This document shows, one piece after another, positions 60,859 to 64,000 of a stretch of DNA of 64,000 nucleotides. Numbering within the stretch: position 1 is the first letter of the stretch; every line of letters begins with the position of its first letter. The position numbers and the translations under genes were made by a program. Where the stretch lies: positions 13,207,989 through 13,271,988 of the forward strand of contig JANAVB010016199.1 of the NCBI GenBank assembly GCA_029216955.1, given 5' to 3'. The notes under the pieces were generated by a model. That model had not been told where the DNA came from. It ran no database searches and saw nothing but the letters and a program-made list of their open reading frames with translations. Source of the DNA: Iris pallida. Lineage: Eukaryota; Streptophyta; Magnoliopsida; Asparagales; Iridaceae.

Positions 60859-61267
60859 GGGATTTTTGGGGGTTTCGGAACCCAAAAGCCATGGCCGTTC
60901 GGAAAGTAGAGGAGACGACCGTTGGCCGTTCGGGAAGGGGTTGGCGAGCGTCGGTTTAGAATGGAAAAGGAAGGGGTTTTTATTCCAGAGAGTTGAACGA
61001 GAGAGAGAGAGAGTTAAAGAGTTGAAAGTTTTAAAAGGAAATTTCAAGTTTTCTTTGTAAAGAATTATAAATATTTATATATCAAATAATACTTTAAATA
61101 ATGATTTCGAAAACTGAGATTGGCTCGGATTCGAAATGGGTTCAGAAACAGGTCCGGGACGGGTCAGGCCAAAACAAGAAATCCAATAAATTAATAATAA
61201 TATTTTTACTGAATTGGGAAAATAATAAAATAATAATATTTAGACACTAAAAAAATTACGGATTTCA

Positions 61268-61308
61268 TAACCTTCCCTCCTTAAGAAATTTCGTCCTCGA
61301 AATTAAAG
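61268..61308 (-). other. Element E polypurine region
   Basis: The minus strand reads TTTCGAGGACGAAATTTC followed by TTAAGGAGGGAAGG, a textbook plant gypsy polypurine-tract context. Confidence 0.75.
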
Positions 61309-62049
61309 GATAGGGTACTGCTAGGGGATGATCAAACCTTTACAATTACTACCTTGATTATCTCTTAATAATTTTGGCAATCCCTAGTTCAGCTACAAAA
61401 GAACTATCTTAGTCAATTCATGCAACAACATTCTTCCCTCCTTAGAAATATGGCCATTGTCCACAATTTAATGTTTGCTTCCATTTCTGAATTGTTAATC
61501 ACCGAAATAATCATGCAAAATTTCTTTTAGCATGCTCTTATTTCCAAGTCATAAATCGGCAAAATACTTGTGCAGAAATAAGTCACTTAAACCCACATAA
61601 TTATTCTCCAACAATTTGTACCCTCTTATCACCTTACCGATCAATTTAATATTTACCAAGGATCCAGTTTCGTATTGCGTCGCTATATACGCTCCAAAAT
61701 AATCTTGATACATTCCACTTGGTGTCATGCCTTTAACTCAATATCAAGCATTAGTAACCCTTTTTATCACATATCGATGAATTTATAGTCCCATATTTCG
61801 TCTTTATAATCAATTTGTTGCAACAACCCTTTCAGTAACTAGGTTACAAAAGTCTTTCCTCAAATATATGCCACTTAAAACTTTTCCGTTATGTCACCGT
61901 TTAGAGTCGTATAATTGCGATTTTCTTCCAACTTGTTGTCCAAAGTTTGTCAAACCAAATTTGTCATCCAACAACAAAGATTAATATATAAGTTCCCACC
62001 AATCATGTCCGAACTTTACATTCATTGATCAAGATTTCTTCCAATATTC

Positions 62050-63153
62050 GTTTTTTTTCGAATAACAATTGTAATCCAACTTCTCATAAATACTGATCCC
62101 ATAATGAAATTCAATAGACTATTTAAATACTACTAGCTACACCTGAAATGGTAATAAAACAGGGTCTTATTCTAACAGAAAGTCGTAGGATGAAAGACAT
62201 CATCAACTGTTGGTTATATCTCAAAAATGGTACCTCGGTTATGAAACATTTTCTTAGTCATCAATTTTACAATCATTAGCCTTTTTTTCATCATCAATTT
62301 TTGATTCTTGCACCACTTCTTCCTCAAGTGATAATTCTCAAAACATCATAATTTAACTTTGTTATCCAAACTACTCTATGGTCACCAACTCACTAATTCA
62401 TGATCCTACACATCCTGTCTTCCTATCTTTATCAATATTCTATCTCTATGATCCTAACAGTGCTGCAAAGTCTAAGAATTACAAAAGACACCCTACGGAA
62501 TGGTTAAATTGCCATGTCAAGCAATGTCATGTATAGTCACGAATACATACGAAATAATGTTACTGAAAATTGGGTATCTTAAAAAAAATAATGTTCTAGA
62601 AAAATCAACCCATTATTCTTCCAAAATTAAACTGGTCGTGAATGATATTCTTATGCAACTGTCTAATCCATCATCAATCTTGTATTCCTTTAGACTTCTA
62701 TCTTCACCATCACGTACATTTTGACATCTCCTGATTTAAACGTTTGATTCAAAATCCTTGACCAAATGGAAGTTCGGTTATTCCACTTTGAGCTTCTAAT
62801 TTTGTTGTTATCACTTAGCCAATAAAATTTTTCTCAGGAGTAGTTTATTGCATCCCTTAATCCTTTGATCTCTTATTTATAACATCTGGGTCTTTCGATT
62901 TGTATTTTTAATCTCCAATTGAGTAGTCCTCAAGTTTCAAATATTTTGTTTCACCCATCGATGGTACGTTTTAATTCATCGTACACATTTTTTTATAATA
63001 CTTACAATCTTATTTATAAAACTCAAACACCATGATTCATGTCCCCATCATCAATCGCTGTCTTCAATTAAATTGTACCTCGAGTTTTCTTGCTCCGCCC
63101 ACCATGTGTAGATTTTTTTTTATTCCTCTTTAAAGAACAACTCAGTATTTATC
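62050..63153. repeat. 1.1-kb tandem duplication, copy 1
   Basis: This unit is followed directly by a second copy. The offset between copies is about 1,104-1,105 bases. The stretch 62462-62896 is nearly identical to 63566-64000. Confidence 0.9.
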
Positions 63154-64000
63154 ATTTTTTTTCCGAATATTAATTGTAATCCAACTTCTCATTAATACTG
63201 ATCCCGTAATGAAATTCTATAGACTATTTAAATACTACAAGCTACACTGAAATTGTAATAAAACAGGGTCTTATTCTAACAGAAAGTCATGGGACGAAAG
63301 ACATCATCAACGGTTGGTTATATCTCAAAAATGGTACCTCAATTATGAAACATTTTCAAAGTCATCAATTTTACAATCATTAGCCTTTTTTTCATCATCA
63401 ATTTTTGATTCTTGCACCACTTCTTCCTCAAGTGATAATTCTCAAAACATCATGATTTAACTTTGTTATCCAAACTACTCTATGGTCACCAACTCACTTA
63501 TTCATGATCTTACACATCCTGTCTTCCTATCTTTATCAATATTCCATCTCTATGATCCTAACAGTGCTGCAAAGTCTAAGAATTACAAAAGACACCCTAC
63601 GGAATGGTTAAATTGCCATGTCAAGCAATGTCATGTATAGTCACGAATACATACGAAATAATGTTACTGAAAATTGGGTATCTTAAAAAAAATAATGTTC
63701 TAGAAAAATCAACCCATTATTCTTCCAAAATTAAACTGGTCGTGAATGATATTCTTATGCAACTATCTAATCCATCATCAATCTTGTATTCCTTTAGACT
63801 TCTATCTTCACCATCACGTACATTTTGACATCTCCTGATTTAAACGTTTGATTCAAAATCCTTGACCAAATGGAAGTTCGGTTATTCCACCTTGAGCTTC
63901 TAATTTTGTTGTTATCACTTAGCCAATAAAATTTTTCTCAGGAGTAGTTTATTGCATCCCTTAATCCTTTGATCTCTTATTTATAACATCTGGGTCTTTC
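63154..64000. repeat. 1.1-kb tandem duplication, copy 2 (truncated by window)
   Basis: The second copy matches 62050-62896 with a few differences, for example ATTAATACTG against ATAAATACTG. Both copies contain the same 74-codon open frame, which I do not regard as a gene. Confidence 0.9.

Larger units (their letters stand above)
58275..61267 (-). mobile_element. Element E 3' LTR
   Basis: The LTR starts TGTCACGACCCGATCCC and ends GGATTTCA on the plus strand (minus-strand start TGAAATCC). It shares TGTTGGTCTCCAGTCAGGA with solo LTR B. It has an (AT)n tract at 59338, a CACAGAACC-rich section near 60180-60310, and a GC-rich part with a TATA box near 60590-61020. A gypsy-type polypurine region follows, so the element body is to the right. 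Confidence 0.75.
61268..64000 (-). mobile_element. Element E internal region, noncoding, partial
   Basis: This is AT-rich sequence with no recognisable protein. It resembles E2 internal sequence in texture, including short T-rich and CATCA-rich runs. It contains a tandem duplication of about 1.1 kb. It runs past the window edge, so coding sequence may lie further right. Confidence 0.55.

Noticed and set aside
62500..63828. Two identical 74-codon open frames as a duplicated small gene
   Set aside because: They are copies within the tandem duplication. The sequence is low-complexity and AT-rich, with no family resemblance or coding signal.

Overview
The window looks like plant nuclear DNA, most likely an angiosperm with a large, repeat-rich genome. 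The evidence is the set of element families: Ty3/gypsy chromoviruses with a chromodomain-type end, L1-type LINEs with a DUF4283-like ORF1, and a tRNA-derived SINE. I found no host gene, rRNA, functional tRNA, CRISPR array or satellite. Nearly every base can be assigned to a nest of transposable elements inserted into one another, plus long (AT)n microsatellites. All element genes seen are broken by stops or frameshifts.

Layout, outermost (oldest) to innermost. E1 is a minus-strand Tekay-like chromovirus with gag-protease-RT-RNase H remnants at 24790-27909 and a 5' LTR starting at 28218. E2 is a minus-strand LTR element with no recognisable protein, inserted into the E1 RNase H gene. Its 3' LTR is at 1-474, its internal region at 475-5448, its Met-type primer-binding site at 5429-5440, and its 5' LTR is split into 5449-6896 and 24460-24789. 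That LTR is interrupted by solo LTR A (6897-9232 plus 23668-24459, near-perfect target duplication). Solo LTR A is in turn interrupted by Gypsy1 (9233-23667), a plus-strand Tekay-like chromovirus with both LTRs. The 5' LTR of Gypsy1 carries a GC-rich retroposon (10546-11925) in an (AT)n tract, and a SINE (24130-24243) sits in (AT)n inside solo LTR A.

To the right, the E1 5' LTR (28218-30656 plus 35411-36775) is split at an (AT)n tract by a 5'-truncated minus-strand LINE (LINE1, 30657-35410), which is itself split by solo LTR B (30759-33580, perfect GCGGT duplication). The E1 LTR is then cut at 36776 by element D, whose 3' LTR spans 36776-58172. That LTR holds two near-full-length plus-strand LINEs in a head-to-tail array: LINE2 (40799-46954) and LINE3 (46955-56930). 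LINE3 is split by solo LTR C (52325-56162, perfect GCTGA duplication). Element E (LTR 58275-61267, noncoding internal region from 61268) lies in the D internal region and carries a 1.1-kb tandem duplication that runs off the window.

The most notable signals are: repeated retroposon insertion into (AT)n tracts; a C/Y-A-P-S/T repeat region in the LINE ORF1, which resembles the RNA polymerase II tail; a dense WRKY W-box array in the Gypsy1 LTRs; a possible 71-bp intron in the Gypsy1 integrase; and a block conserved among otherwise divergent solo LTRs. I did not find a defence system, operon or other new multi-gene system.
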